The notes under the pieces are model-generated. The model saw nothing but the letters and a program-made list of their open reading frames with translations. It was not told the origin of the DNA and made no database searches. The translations under genes and the position numbers were made by a program. Positions 34,676 through 42,616 of a stretch of DNA of 64,000 bases are shown in pieces (within the stretch, counting starts at the first letter, position 1; every line of letters starts with the position of its first letter). The stretch is from assembly GCF_014204795.1 (NCBI RefSeq), contig NZ_JACHMB010000001.1, positions 7,390,501-7,454,500 on the forward strand, read 5' to 3'. The stretch comes from Nonomuraea jabiensis (GTDB taxonomy: Bacteria > Actinomycetota > Actinomycetes > Streptosporangiales > Streptosporangiaceae).

Positions 34676-36372
34676 CGCCCGCTCCCTTCGCCCGACCGCA
34701 CCGCGGGTTCGGGGTCGTGGTGCGCGCGGGTGGTGTCGGAGACGACCCGGCCCTCGTGCACGCGGATGACGCGGTCGGCCAGGTCGATCATGGCCGGGCG
34801 GTGCGCGACGATGACGGCCGTGCGCCCCCGGGCCAGGTCCGCGGTGGCCGCCACCACGGCGGCCTCGCTGCGCCCGTCCAGGCGGGCCGTGGGCTCGTCG
34901 AGCAGCAGCACCGAGGCCGCGGGCCGGCAGAAGGCCCGCGCCAGAGCGATCCGCTGCCGCTGGCCGGCGGACAGGTTGGCGCCGCGCTCGCCCACCACGG
35001 TGTCGAACCCCTGCGGCAACGCCTCCACGAAGTCGGCGTGCGCGGCGGCCGCGGCCCTGCGGACCTCCTCCAGGGAGGCCGCGGGAGCCCCGAGCCGGAT
35101 GTTGCCGGCCACGGAGGTGGCGAACAGGTGGGGCCGCTGCGCCACGAACGCCAGCCGCGCCCGCCAGCTCCCCAGGTCGAGCTCGCGCAGGTCGGTGCCG
35201 TCGACGAGCACCCGGCCCTGCGACGGCTGGACGAACCCGAGGACGAGGTGGAGCAGGGTGCTCTTGCCGCCGCCGCTCTCGCCGACCAGCGCCACGCGCT
35301 CCCCCGGGCCGATCGTGAGCGAGACGTCCTCCAGGGCCGCGACGTCACGGCCGGGGTAGCGCACGGTCACGTTCTCCAGGCGGATCTCAGGCGCTGCCTG
35401 GCCGGCCGGGTGGACCGACCCGCGTACCGGCTCGGGCTCGCCGGCGTCGTCCAGCACGGCGAAGGCCGCGTCGGCCGCCGCCACCCCCTCCATCGAGGCA
35501 TGGAAGCGCGTCCCCATCGCCCGCAGCGGCAGGTACGCCTCCGGCGCCAGCAGCAGCACCAGCAGCGCCGTCGTCAGATCCAGCGACCCCCCGAGCAGCC
35601 GCAGCCCGATCGGCACCGCCACCAGCGCCAGCGACAGCGACGCGCACAGCTCCAGCACCAGCGACGACAGGAACGCCACCCGCAACGTCCGCATCGTCGC
35701 GCTCCGGTGCGCGTCCGCGACCTGCTGGATGACGCCCGCCTGGTAGCGGGCCCGGCCGAAGGCCCGCAGGGTGGGCAGCCCGCGCACCGCGTCGAGGAAG
35801 TGGCCGCCGAGCCGCGACAGGGCCAGGAACTGGCGCTCGGTGACGGCCTTGGTGGTCATGCCCACCAGGGCGCCGAAGACGGGGATCAGGGGCAGCGTGA
35901 TCAGCACGATGAGGGCGCTGGCCAGGTCGGCGGCGAACAGCCGTACCAGCACCGCGAGCGGCACCACCCCGGCCACCGCGATCGACGGCAGGTAGCCGGT
36001 CAGGTAGGCGTCGAGCCCGTCCAGGCCCCGCCCCGTGAGCGTGACCAGCTCGCCCGAGCGGTGCTGCGTGAGCCGCCCGGGGCCCAGGTCGCGCAGCCGG
36101 GCCAGCAGCCGGTGGCGCAGCGCCGACTTCACGCCGGTGGCGGTGCGCCCGGCGAAGACGCCCTGCGTCCAGGCCAGCAGCGCCCGCACGCCCACCACCG
36201 CGGCCAGCCCCGCCAGGGCGACGGCGGTGAACCTGCCGGACAGCACCCCGGCCAGCAACTCGGCCTGCACCAGCACGAGCAGCCCCGCCAGCACCGCCGC
36301 GACCATGGTCACGGCCAGGTGGCGGCGGACCGACCGCTCGGCCCGCATGAGCCGTAGGAGATCCTTGTGCAC
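34672..36372 (-). CDS. cydD: Thiol reductant ABC exporter subunit CydD
   Basis: 566 residues with a GTG start. Six-helix domain (about 20-300) and ATPase with Walker A GESGGGKST, signature LSAGQRQRIALARAF, Walker B VLLLDEPTARLD and switch IVAHR. It sits directly after cydB (16-bp gap) and before cydC, as in actinobacterial cydABDC operons. Forms a heterodimer with CydC. Confidence 0.88.
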   Translation of the reverse strand: MHKDLLRLMRAERSVRRHLAVTMVAAVLAGLLVLVQAELLAGVLSGRFTAVALAGLAAVVGVRALLAWTQGVFAGRTATGVKSALRHRLLARLRDLGPGRLTQHRSGELVTLTGRGLDGLDAYLTGYLPSIAVAGVVPLAVLVRLFAADLASALIVLITLPLIPVFGALVGMTTKAVTERQFLALSRLGGHFLDAVRGLPTLRAFGRARYQAGVIQQVADAHRSATMRTLRVAFLSSLVLELCASLSLALVAVPIGLRLLGGSLDLTTALLVLLLAPEAYLPLRAMGTRFHASMEGVAAADAAFAVLDDAGEPEPVRGSVHPAGQAAPEIRLENVTVRYPGRDVAALEDVSLTIGPGERVALVGESGGGKSTLLHLVLGFVQPSQGRVLVDGTDLRELDLGSWRARLAFVAQRPHLFATSVAGNIRLGAPAASLEEVRRAAAAAHADFVEALPQGFDTVVGERGANLSAGQRQRIALARAFCRPAASVLLLDEPTARLDGRSEAAVVAATADLARGRTAVIVAHRPAMIDLADRVIRVHEGRVVSDTTRAHHDPEPAVRSGEGSGR

Positions 36373-36388
36373 GAGCCCTCAGAAGCCC

Positions 36389-37153
36389 TCAGAAGAACGA
36401 CGGAAGCTGGACGGCGTCCTTCCCTGGGCGGAAAGTGCGCCACACCCATACTTGCGCGCCCAGGACGATGGGCGCGAACGGCAGCACCATGACACTGAGC
36501 ACATTCAACGTGGCCGCCGGCGCGCTGTTCGCCAGCAGGTACGGCATCGCGCCCACGAGCACGCCCACCGCCGGGACCGCCGCCACGGCCCCCGACACCG
36601 CCAGGGCCCGCCCCGACCTGGACGCCCCGAAGACCCCGGGCGCCCGCCACGCCAGGAACGTCCACCCGTGGAAGGCGAACAGCAGCGTCACCACCGCCCC
36701 CAGCATCACCCCCACCGGGTGCACCGCCGGGGCCGTGAACCCCGTGGCCGCCGCGTAGACCGCCATGCCCCACCCGAACGACAGCCCCAGAGACCCGAAG
36801 GCGATCATCGCGTCCCAGAACCCCCGCCACCTGAACCCGTCCAGCCTGCGCCGGAACCACAGCCCCGCGTCCCGCAGGATCCAGCTCAGCAGCATCGCCA
36901 CCACCAGCGGGTACAGCTTGAACAGCACCTCGCCTTCCAGCAGCGGATAGACGCCGAACAGCGTCCCGGCCACCGCCACCAGCCACACCTCGTTGGCCAG
37001 CACGTACGGCGCCATCGCGGCCACCATGCGGTCGCGGCCCTCGCGGGTCCTGCCCAGCAGCGGCAACAGCAGGCCCACCCCCAGGTCGAACCCCTCAAGG
37101 GCGAAATATCCGGCCAGCAGCACGGCGAAGAGAACGAACCAGATCACTTCCAT
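36389..37153 (-). CDS. cydB: Cytochrome bd oxidase subunit II, short form
   Basis: 254 residues, shorter than the usual 330-380. The N-terminus IWFVLFAVLLAGYFALEGFDLGVGLLLPLLG carries the family E-G-F-D-x-G-V signature. About seven hydrophobic segments are visible rather than eight. It pairs with the short cydA just upstream (13-bp gap). Either a compact bd-type oxidase or a diverged bd-superfamily enzyme. Confidence 0.87.
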   Translation of the reverse strand: MEVIWFVLFAVLLAGYFALEGFDLGVGLLLPLLGRTREGRDRMVAAMAPYVLANEVWLVAVAGTLFGVYPLLEGEVLFKLYPLVVAMLLSWILRDAGLWFRRRLDGFRWRGFWDAMIAFGSLGLSFGWGMAVYAAATGFTAPAVHPVGVMLGAVVTLLFAFHGWTFLAWRAPGVFGASRSGRALAVSGAVAAVPAVGVLVGAMPYLLANSAPAATLNVLSVMVLPFAPIVLGAQVWVWRTFRPGKDAVQLPSFF

Positions 37154-37166
37154 GTCGGCACCTCAC

Positions 37167-38336
37167 TCAGTAGCTCAGGGCGGGGGAGCGGGTCTCACCG
37201 GCGGGTACGGCGCCCAGGGCCACGTCCCGCGGCCCGCGCCGGACGATCCTGGCGATGAGCACGTAGTCGACGACCGCCAGCAGCCCCAGGACGCCCGCGA
37301 ACCCGGCGAGCGAGGCCGCGACCATGCCCGAGGTCAGCCCGGGGGACATGGCGTCGGCCACGGTGAGCTTCTCCCAGATCATCCACGGCTGCCGGCCGAC
37401 CTCCCGGGCCAGCCAGCCCATGATCGCCAGGATGAACGGCAGCGGCGTCATCAGCATGAGCAGCGGATGCGTCCACCGCCACCGCGGCAGCACGCCGATC
37501 ATCGGCAGCATCACGAACAGCACGACCAGCGCGAGCAGCTGCCCGAACTCGATCATCATCCCCAGCGCGACCGCCGCGCCCGTGTTGTCGCTGAACTTCC
37601 CGTCCTGGATCCCGGCGAACTGCGCGTACCCGAACCCGATCGTGACGAAGATCCCGAGCGCCGCCGCGACCACGCCGGTCCGCAGCGACCTGGTGAAGAA
37701 CTCCACGTGCTCGGTACGGCGGCGCAGCTGGTACGCGCTCGCCCCCACCAGCACCATGGCCCCCGTGAACAGCCCGGCCCCGATGACGTGCGGGAAGGAG
37801 AAGATCAGGCTCTTGTTCGTGAGCAGGGCGCCGAAGTCGACCAGCTCCAGGCGGTCGCCGCGGGCGACGGAGCCGACCGGGTTCTGCAGGAACGAGTTGG
37901 CGAGCATGATGTAGAACGCGCTCGCGTACGCGGTCAGCGTCACGAGCCAGATGCAGGCCAGGTGCGCCCATCGGGGCAGCCGCCCCCAGCCGAAGATCCA
38001 CAGGCCCAGGAACGTGGACTCCAGGAAGAAGGCCACCAGGGTCTCCATGGCCAGCGGCGCGCCGAACACGTCGCCGGCGTAGTGGGACAGGCCGCTCCAG
38101 GAGAGGCCGAACTGGAACTCCATCACCAGCCCGGTCACGATGCCCAGCGCGTAGTTGACGACGTAGATCTGGCCCCAGAAGCGGGTCATGGCCTCGTGGA
38201 GCGGTTTGCCCGACATCACCCAGCGGGTGTTCATGATCGCCACGAGTGGCGCCAGGCCCAGGGTGAGCACGACGAACAGGAAGTGGAGGCTTCCTGTCAC
38301 GGCGAACTGCGTCCGGGCCAGTTCGAGTACATCCAT
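37167..38336 (-). CDS. cydA: Cytochrome bd oxidase subunit I, short form lacking the usual Q-loop signature
   Basis: 389 residues against the usual 450-520. Conserved features: His18 in the first helix (GSLHFLFVVLTLG), the helix with MEFQFGLSW, the two acidic residues of METLVAFFLEST, the heme ligand His in FSFPHVIGAG, and the C-terminal EVGRQPW. The stretch after the sixth helix reads FAGIQDGKFSDNTG and lacks the quinol-loop QPxKMAAxE-type motif. ATG behind GGAG. First gene of cydABDC, with 15-bp iterons just upstream. It should reduce oxygen, but the electron donor may not be bound as in classical bd oxidases. Confidence 0.87.
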   Translation of the reverse strand: MDVLELARTQFAVTGSLHFLFVVLTLGLAPLVAIMNTRWVMSGKPLHEAMTRFWGQIYVVNYALGIVTGLVMEFQFGLSWSGLSHYAGDVFGAPLAMETLVAFFLESTFLGLWIFGWGRLPRWAHLACIWLVTLTAYASAFYIMLANSFLQNPVGSVARGDRLELVDFGALLTNKSLIFSFPHVIGAGLFTGAMVLVGASAYQLRRRTEHVEFFTRSLRTGVVAAALGIFVTIGFGYAQFAGIQDGKFSDNTGAAVALGMMIEFGQLLALVVLFVMLPMIGVLPRWRWTHPLLMLMTPLPFILAIMGWLAREVGRQPWMIWEKLTVADAMSPGLTSGMVAASLAGFAGVLGLLAVVDYVLIARIVRRGPRDVALGAVPAGETRSPALSY

Positions 38337-38358
38337 CGCGAACTCCGTAGTTGTGTCT

Positions 38359-38403
38359 GCCTACATATAGAGAGCCTACATGTAGACTGCCTACATGAGC
38401 GCA
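38359..38403. promoter_or_regulatory. Three 15-bp iterons and a 19-bp dyad between cydA and padR
   Basis: CTACAT occurs at 38361, 38376 and 38391, each preceded by GC, with an exact 15-bp period. The last two units form a perfect dyad CATGTAG-N5-CTACATG (38379-38397). PadR proteins bind ATGT/ACAT half-sites, and a PadR gene starts 84 bp to the right. The site is close enough to cydA (23 bp from its start codon) to control it as well. Confidence 0.6.
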
Positions 38404-38480
38404 CACGTCCGTACTTCGGCGGATCTCACTCGGGTGGCGGGGCATGCCGGGTCGCCTGTGCGGTGTCTAGGATCGGAATC

Positions 38481-38846
38481 ATGAATCCGGACGCGCTGCG
38501 CGGGCACATGGACGCGCTCCTGCTCTCCGTGCTGGAGCGGGAGCCGCTGCACGGCTACGCCATCATCGAGGCGCTGCTGGAGCGCAGCGGCGGCGCGCTG
38601 AACGTGCCGACGGGCACCGTCTACCCGGCCCTGCGCAGGCTGGAGCGCATCGGCTACCTGTCCAGCGAGTGGGCCACGGTGGGCGGGCGCAAGCGCCGTA
38701 CCTACCGGCTGACGGATTCGGGCCGGAAGCAGCTCGAAGGGGAGCGCTCGGCGTGGCAGGAGTTCGCCACCGTGATCGGCAGCGTGCTCCGCGCGGACGC
38801 CGTGGAAACCGGGGAGGTCAGCGGCGCGCGAAGGGCGGCCGGCTGA
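38481..38846 (+). CDS. PadR family transcriptional regulator
   Basis: 121 residues. PadR winged helix: LLLSVLEREPLHGYAIIEALLERSGGALNVPTGTVYPALRRLERIGYLSSEW, with wing RKRRTYRLTDSGRKQL. Its 3' end overlaps, convergently, the HAAS membrane protein by 29 bp; PadR/HAAS pairs are common partners. It is divergent from cydA across the iterons. Confidence 0.93.
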   Translation: MNPDALRGHMDALLLSVLEREPLHGYAIIEALLERSGGALNVPTGTVYPALRRLERIGYLSSEWATVGGRKRRTYRLTDSGRKQLEGERSAWQEFATVIGSVLRADAVETGEVSGARRAAG

Positions 38847-39486
38847 TGCGCAGGCAGCGCGTCGCGCCGTAGATCTGCAGCCCCCAGCAGGCGGACGTCA
38901 CCGCGTTGGCCAGCACGGTGGGCAGGACGTCCACATGGCTGGCCCCGTTCGAGCCCAGGGTCAGCAGCATGCCCAGCGCCACGGTGACGGGCAGCATGCC
39001 CCAGACGACCACGCCCAGCGACCTGGTCACCAGCCACGGCCGGCGGATCCACCGGGCGCCCCGGCTCAGCGCGAACAGTGCGAGCCCGCCGTACAGCCCG
39101 ACGCAGAGCTGCAGGACGTCGAGCAGGCGCGAGACGGGCCGGTACCACGCGGGCGCGAGCTGCCAGGCGCGGTAGTCGCCGGGATAGACGCGCCAGATCA
39201 CCGACCACATCAGCGCGGTGATCGGCACGCTGATGAACAGCAGGAAGCCCAGCCGGCGCCCCGCCACGGCGGTCAGCTCGGACTGGTAGCCGGGGGCGAC
39301 CTCCGCGACCTCCCCGAACTCCGCCACCGCGACCCGCTCCGCCTCCGCCCGTTCGAGCCCCTCGGCCTCCAGCGCGTCGGCGGTGTCGGTCAGGCTGTCG
39401 CGCGCCTCGACGACCAGATCGCGCTTCGCCCCCTGCGGGCCGGCCAGGGCGCGGTCGAGCTCCGCCACGTAGTCGTCGATACGCAT
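38818..39486 (-). CDS. HAAS-domain membrane protein
   Basis: 222 residues from ATG 39486. The N-terminal region (about 1-75) is an alpha-helical HAAS-type domain (YVAELDRALAGPQGAKRDLVVEARDSL ... AVAEFGEVAEVAPGY). Four membrane helices follow (about 82-210). HAAS proteins are usually encoded next to PadR regulators and linked to transporters or signalling, role unknown. Convergent overlap with padR is unusual because partners are normally co-directional. Confidence 0.82.
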   Translation of the reverse strand: MRIDDYVAELDRALAGPQGAKRDLVVEARDSLTDTADALEAEGLERAEAERVAVAEFGEVAEVAPGYQSELTAVAGRRLGFLLFISVPITALMWSVIWRVYPGDYRAWQLAPAWYRPVSRLLDVLQLCVGLYGGLALFALSRGARWIRRPWLVTRSLGVVVWGMLPVTVALGMLLTLGSNGASHVDVLPTVLANAVTSACWGLQIYGATRCLRISRPPFARR

Positions 39487-39556
39487 GGACCCCAGTCTAC
39501 GGAGGACGATCTCGGTCACCCATCGGGGAATTCCCCGATATTCCTCAGGGCTCGGG

Positions 39557-39586
39557 TTGATGTGTAGGAAAATTCCTACGTATAGT
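39557..39586 (+). promoter_or_regulatory. Promoter with operator in the spacer, VOC-ArsR-SRPBCC operon
   Basis: TTGATG (39557-39562) and TATAGT (39581-39586) are 18 bp apart. A perfect dyad GTAGGAA-AA-TTCCTAC (39564-39579) fills the spacer. The start site would fall at about 39593, so translation from ATG 39594 would be leaderless. The ArsR-type protein in the operon is the natural ligand. Confidence 0.7.
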
Positions 39587-39593
39587 GTCCGAC

Positions 39594-39947
39594 ATGCCGA
39601 TATCCCAGATCCTCACCATCACCGTGCCCGTCGCCGACCAGGAGCGGGCGCTGGCCTTCTACACCGGCGTCCTCGACTTCGAGGTGCGCACCGACAACCC
39701 GTTCCCGATGGGCCGCTGGCTCACCGTCGCCCCCAAGGAGTCCGGGACCGCGCTGCTGCTGGCCTCCTGGTTCCCCGGCATGGCCCCGATCGGCGGCCTG
39801 GTGGTGGCCGCGCCCGACCTCGACGCCCTGGCCGCGCGGCTGGGCGAGCACGGCGTCCCGTTCGAAGGGCCGAGCGACGAGCCGTGGGGGCGTCAGCTGC
39901 TGTTCCAGGACCCGTTCGGCAACGGGTTCGTGGTCAGCCAGGCATGA
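39594..39947 (+). CDS. VOC (glyoxalase/bleomycin-resistance fold) family protein
   Basis: 117 residues from ATG 39594; a GTG at 39585 lies inside the promoter -10 and is rejected. The pattern ITVPVADQERALAFYTGVLDFEV ... FQDPFGNGFVVSQ is the classic two-module VOC signature. Probably binds or modifies a small toxic compound. Overlaps the ArsR gene by four bases (ATGA). Confidence 0.88.
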   Translation: MPISQILTITVPVADQERALAFYTGVLDFEVRTDNPFPMGRWLTVAPKESGTALLLASWFPGMAPIGGLVVAAPDLDALAARLGEHGVPFEGPSDEPWGRQLLFQDPFGNGFVVSQA

Positions 39948-40276
39948 CGGCCGACCACGTGTTCACCGCGCTGGCCAGCCCGGCCAGGCGGGAGCTGCTG
40001 CGCCTGCTGCTCGACGAGGGCGCCCAGCCCGCCGGCCGGCTAGCCGAGCGGTTCGACATGAGCAGGCCCAGCGTGTCGGAGCACCTCAAGGTGCTCAGGG
40101 ACGCCGGGCTGGTGGCCGAGACCCGCAAGGGGCGGGAGCGGCACTACCGGCTGGAGGCGACGCCGCTCATGGAGATCCGCGACTGGCTCACCCCGTACGA
40201 ACGGTTCTGGCGGGAGAAGCTGGCCGACCTCACGACCCTGCTGGACGAGATGGAGGACGACGACCATGCCCCGTGA
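39944..40276 (+). CDS. ArsR family transcriptional regulator
   Basis: 110 residues. Winged helix FTALASPARRELLRLLLDEGAQPAGRLAERFDMSRPSVSEHLKVLRDAGLVAETRKGRERHYRL. No metal-binding cysteines, as in SRPBCC-linked ArsR proteins. Sits between VOC and SRPBCC genes with overlaps of 4 and 11 bases. Likely autorepressor acting at the 16-bp dyad of the promoter. Confidence 0.93.
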   Translation: MTADHVFTALASPARRELLRLLLDEGAQPAGRLAERFDMSRPSVSEHLKVLRDAGLVAETRKGRERHYRLEATPLMEIRDWLTPYERFWREKLADLTTLLDEMEDDDHAP

Positions 40277-40721
40277 CACGGCGGCCGAGGACCTGCGCGC
40301 GATCAGGATCGACCAGTTCCTCGCGCATCCCCCGAGGAAGGTGTGGCGGGCGCTCACCGAGCCCGAGCTGGTCGCCCGCTGGCTCATGCCCAACGACTTC
40401 AAGCCGGAGGTGGGGCACCGGTTCACGTTCACCACGGAGCCCAAGCCGCAGGTGGGCTTCGACGGGATCGTCTACTGCGAGGTGCTGGAGCTGGAGCCGG
40501 AGAAGCTGCTCAAGATCAGCTGGAGCGACCGCAAGCGGGCCTACTGGACGGTCACCTGGCGGCTGGAGCCGGAGGGCAAGGGCACCAGGCTGTTCCTCGA
40601 CCACGAGGGCTTCGACCCGGACGACGAGCTGCAGCAGCTCTCCCGGCGCATCATGGGCGGCGGCTGGCGCTCGCGCCACTTCCGCGCCATCGCCGCCGTC
40701 GTGGAGGAGCTGGACGCCTAA
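40266..40721 (+). CDS. SRPBCC (AHSA1-like) domain protein
   Basis: 151 residues. The START-like AHSA1 pattern is clear: IDQFLAHPPRKVWRALTEPELVARWLMP ... GFDGIVYCEVLELEPEKLLKISW ... GTRLFLDHEGF. It binds a hydrophobic ligand in a helix-grip pocket. Last gene of the VOC-ArsR-SRPBCC operon; its stop overlaps the convergent pentapeptide gene by four bases. Confidence 0.9.
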   Translation: MPRDTAAEDLRAIRIDQFLAHPPRKVWRALTEPELVARWLMPNDFKPEVGHRFTFTTEPKPQVGFDGIVYCEVLELEPEKLLKISWSDRKRAYWTVTWRLEPEGKGTRLFLDHEGFDPDDELQQLSRRIMGGGWRSRHFRAIAAVVEELDA

Positions 40722-42082
40722 GGGTTCAGGGCGGGGCTCGGCGGCTCCGCCCGGCGTTCGGCGTGCGAGGTGGACGTCCACATGACGGCGGCCGTGGTGA
40801 TCGCCAGCAGCAGCGCGAACCAGCCCGCCGCCCGTCCCATGCGCATGCCGTACCCGCACAGGAGCCAGGAGACCGACAGCCACCAGCGGTGACCGGCCTG
40901 GCGCCGCATCTCCATGGCCGCGAACGCGAAGTCGGCCGAGGTGGCGCGGTCGCTGGGCTGCAGCCCGGCGTAGAGGTCGGCCAGCCGGTCTGGGGTGGCG
41001 CCGGGGTCGTCCGGCGCCCCCCAGCCGCGCATGGTGTGCTCGTCGGCCAGCGCGCGCCGGCGGGAGAACCAGCGCAGCATCGGCCAGCGCAGGCTCACCC
41101 GCAGGCCGCGCGGCGTGAGCGCGAACGTGCAGTCCTTGACCCGCACCCCCGACGGATGGGCCAGGCCGGCGAACCTGCACGCCGACAGGTCCAGCCCGTA
41201 CAGCGCCAGCTCCCGGGCGTCCACCTGCCGCAGCGAGGTCAGCACCGACCTGCCCCGGCCGGTCACGGTGGCGGGGCCGCGCAGCACCGCGCCCTCCAGG
41301 TCGGCCTGGGAGTCGGTCAGCCGCAGCGTCGTCGCGCCCGCCACCTCGACGCCGCGCAGGTCCACGCCGCACCGCGCCACGGTCACGTCCAGGAGCCCGT
41401 CGGCGCGCGCCCTGGCCGCCGACAGCCTGCCGGTGGCCGAGAGGTACGCGTCGGCGGCGAAGTGCGCGGCCTCGAACCCGGCGTTCCCGCTGACCTTGCG
41501 GAAGGACAGGGTACGGCCGAAGCGCGCCCCTCTGAAGGCGGCCCCGTCGCCCAGCCTGGCCCCGTCGAAGGTGGCGTACCCGTCGAACCTGGCCCGCTCG
41601 CACGACAGCCCGTGGCCGAAGACGGCCTGGCTGAACAGCGCGTCACGGGACATCACGGCCCGGTCGAGGGAGACGTGCCCGCGCACGGTGACGCCGTGGA
41701 AGGACAGCTCGCGGGTGAACCTGGCGCCGGCCAGCGACACGTTGCCCTCGAAGCGGGCGCCGAAGAACGAGGCCAGCCGCTCGAACCTGGCGCCGTCGAG
41801 CGACACGTCGCCCGTGAACGTCACGCCGGACAGCCGTACGTCGCCGGTGAACCTGACCCGGTCGAGCCGGGCCCTGCCGGGCCTGCCGCCGGTCGCTTCG
41901 AGCACGCGGGACAGCAGCTCGCCGCTGACGGTGGTGCCGCGCAGGTCGAGCAGGCGGCCGGGGGACATCTCGTCGAGGGCCTGGGGGAGTTCGTCGGGTG
42001 CGAGGTGTGCGAGGCAGAAGCCGGTCGTCCGGCTGGCGATTCCGGTGCAGGCAGCCGAATACGCGCAGGTGACCCAGTCCAT
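40718..42082 (-). CDS. Pentapeptide-repeat protein with C-terminal membrane segment
   Basis: 454 residues. Residues about 70-190 show repeated A(D/N/R)LxF-like units (VRFTGDVRLSGVTFTGDVSLDGARFERLASFFGARF...), a right-handed beta-helix. An N-terminal Cys-rich segment (CAYSAACTGIASRTTGFC) precedes it. Near the C-terminus is one membrane helix (about 425-440, WFALLLAITTAAVMW). Some pentapeptide proteins mimic DNA and protect gyrase; the membrane segment makes that unlikely here. Confidence 0.85.
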   Translation of the reverse strand: MDWVTCAYSAACTGIASRTTGFCLAHLAPDELPQALDEMSPGRLLDLRGTTVSGELLSRVLEATGGRPGRARLDRVRFTGDVRLSGVTFTGDVSLDGARFERLASFFGARFEGNVSLAGARFTRELSFHGVTVRGHVSLDRAVMSRDALFSQAVFGHGLSCERARFDGYATFDGARLGDGAAFRGARFGRTLSFRKVSGNAGFEAAHFAADAYLSATGRLSAARARADGLLDVTVARCGVDLRGVEVAGATTLRLTDSQADLEGAVLRGPATVTGRGRSVLTSLRQVDARELALYGLDLSACRFAGLAHPSGVRVKDCTFALTPRGLRVSLRWPMLRWFSRRRALADEHTMRGWGAPDDPGATPDRLADLYAGLQPSDRATSADFAFAAMEMRRQAGHRWWLSVSWLLCGYGMRMGRAAGWFALLLAITTAAVMWTSTSHAERRAEPPSPALNP

Positions 42083-42616
42083 GAAGAGGTGATACCCGCC
42101 GGGGGCGGCGTCAAGGTTCGATGTTTTAATGTTCTATCCACTTTTGTGTGGAAATATGCGCTTAAAATGGGGCCTAAAGTGTCGGGAATGCGCGCTTTAT
42201 CCCGCGCATCCCTCGGGGACGCGACCCCGCTGCCCGGCCGGACGCTCCTCCGGTCACGACCCGCCGATCATCGGCCTGACCCTGCCGGGAGGCACGGGGC
42301 AGGTCCCGACGCGGTGATGAATGTCACAACACCCGCCCACCCACGTCCCGTTCGGGCCGACCGCAAATAGGATGGATCTTCCGACGCGGTCCTGATTCCG
42401 GGGTGGCGTCGGCCGAACCCCCTGGGAGAAGGCGGCCAAGGAGATTGCCCACGCCCTGCGGCCGCTCGCGTTCGTGGGCGGCGACCTCGACCCCGACCTG
42501 CTGGACCTGCCCCTGCTTCCGGCCCACCGGGGCGCCGGCATGGACACTGGAATGCGGGCGAGAGGGTAGGGGTTCATACCGATGAACAATTTTCAGCGAG
42601 GGACGAGGAGCCACTT
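42083..42616. other. 534-bp intergenic region before the thioredoxin gene
   Basis: An AT-rich patch (42110-42175) holds the pentapeptide promoter side, including a CCAC-N6-GTGG hairpin. At 42184-42212, ATGCGCG pairs with CGCGCAT. An open stretch at about 42394-42567 (reads TPWEKAAKEIAHALRP...) has no start codon and looks like a decayed gene remnant. The right end is the SigR-type promoter. No complete gene is supported. Confidence 0.5.
42549..42587 (+). promoter_or_regulatory. SigR-type promoter of the thioredoxin gene, with adjacent dyad
   Basis: GGAAT (42549-42553) and GTT (42572-42574) are exactly 18 bp apart, the SigR consensus for thiol-oxidative stress (GGAAT-N18-GTT). The dyad GTTCAT-N4-ATGAAC (42572-42587) overlaps the -10. 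The predicted start is about 35 bp before the GTG. Confidence 0.75.

Noticed and set aside
36993-38846. 617-residue open frame on the plus strand
   Set aside because: Antisense of cydA and part of cydB; only the last 121 residues (PadR) are real.
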